Of a stretch of 47,753 nt of DNA, positions 47,709 through 47,753 are shown in pieces. Position 1 is the stretch's first letter. Each line of letters starts with the position of its first letter. This DNA comes from JAHEEL01 sp964195545 (GTDB lineage Bacteria; Actinomycetota; Acidimicrobiia; Spongiisociales; UBA5794), in NCBI GenBank assembly GCA_964195545.1, contig CAXMQQ010000002.1, positions 1-47,753 of the forward strand, given 5' to 3'. The position numbers and the translations under genes are program-made. The notes under the pieces were generated by a model, which was given only the letters and a program-made list of their open reading frames with translations, was not told the origin of the DNA and ran no database searches.

Positions 47709-47753
47709 ATGACGCGCCGCGTTGAGGACAATCTGTTCCCTGCGCACCGCGCG
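47709..47753 (+). CDS. Start of an FMN-riboswitch-controlled gene, cut by the window end
   Basis: ATG at 47709 follows AAGGAGG at riboswitch end by about four bases and opens a frame of 15 codons (MTRRVEDNLFPAHRA) to the window edge. The visible residues are too few to identify the product. By position behind an FMN riboswitch it should be a riboflavin biosynthesis or transport gene. Confidence 0.5.
   Translation, partial: MTRRVEDNLFPAHRA

Overview
The window reads as the chromosome of a GC-rich actinobacterium, possibly from a deep branch such as the Acidimicrobiia (the class is an inference). Evidence for Actinobacteria: an actinobacterial integration host factor (mihF) beside gmk-rpoZ-coaBC, a phosphatidylinositol-mannoside gene trio (CDP-alcohol phosphotransferase, PatA-like acyltransferase, PimA-like mannosyltransferase), a PriA homologue with a decayed ATPase, and an actinobacterial-type PyrR-binding leader. 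Almost all of the DNA is core housekeeping. There is no prophage, insertion sequence, CRISPR array, tRNA or rRNA gene that I can support.

Layout. 1-6226: citrate synthase (minus strand), then pgsA-patA-pimA, pdxS-pdxT (pyridoxal phosphate synthase) and yebC. 6227-8887: a small accessory patch with an ABM-like protein, a DUF1622 membrane protein, a lipoprotein with an internal duplication, and a YCII-domain protein. 8888-13547: ruvCAB Holliday-junction genes, a 448-bp gap bearing two arrays of 7-bp repeats, then queA-tgt (queuosine). 13616-19363: yajC-secD-secF, rel (ppGpp) and a metallo-beta-lactamase-fold hydrolase. 19485-29110: hisS, aspS, rarA, a small unknown gene, alaS, ruvX, mltG and aroE. 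29285-33591: prepilin peptidase, aroC-aroK-aroB, efp, nusB. 33634-34346: a 31-codon basic protein and a Septum_form-type lipoprotein on the minus strand. 34453-38994: pyrimidine operon pyrR-pyrB-pyrC-pyrD-pyrF behind an elaborate leader. 39007-47472: mihF, gmk, rpoZ, coaBC, a disrupted priA, def, fmt, rsmB, rpe and a receiver plus degenerate GGDEF protein. 47590-47753: an FMN riboswitch and the first 15 codons of the gene it controls.

Genes are packed tightly. Most junctions inside operons are 4-base stop/start overlaps (ATGA or GTGA), which I used to choose starts. Several transcription units appear leaderless: a TAnnnT -10 hexamer lies 8-9 bases before the start codon of ruvC, queA, the gene at 23970, alaS, the prepilin peptidase, def and rpe.

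The most interesting signals are these. (1) The pyrR leader combines a PyrR-binding loop, a 28-codon leader ORF that overlaps pyrR, and a strong terminator hairpin with a cUUCGg loop inside that leader ORF. (2) priA has an in-frame amber codon, appears to start at CTG, and has lost its ATPase motifs. (3) A 50-bp repeat occurs three times and brackets hisS-aspS-rarA. (4) Two inverted arrays of degenerate heptamers lie between ruvB and queA. (5) There is a 31-residue, very basic protein with a strong ribosome-binding site.
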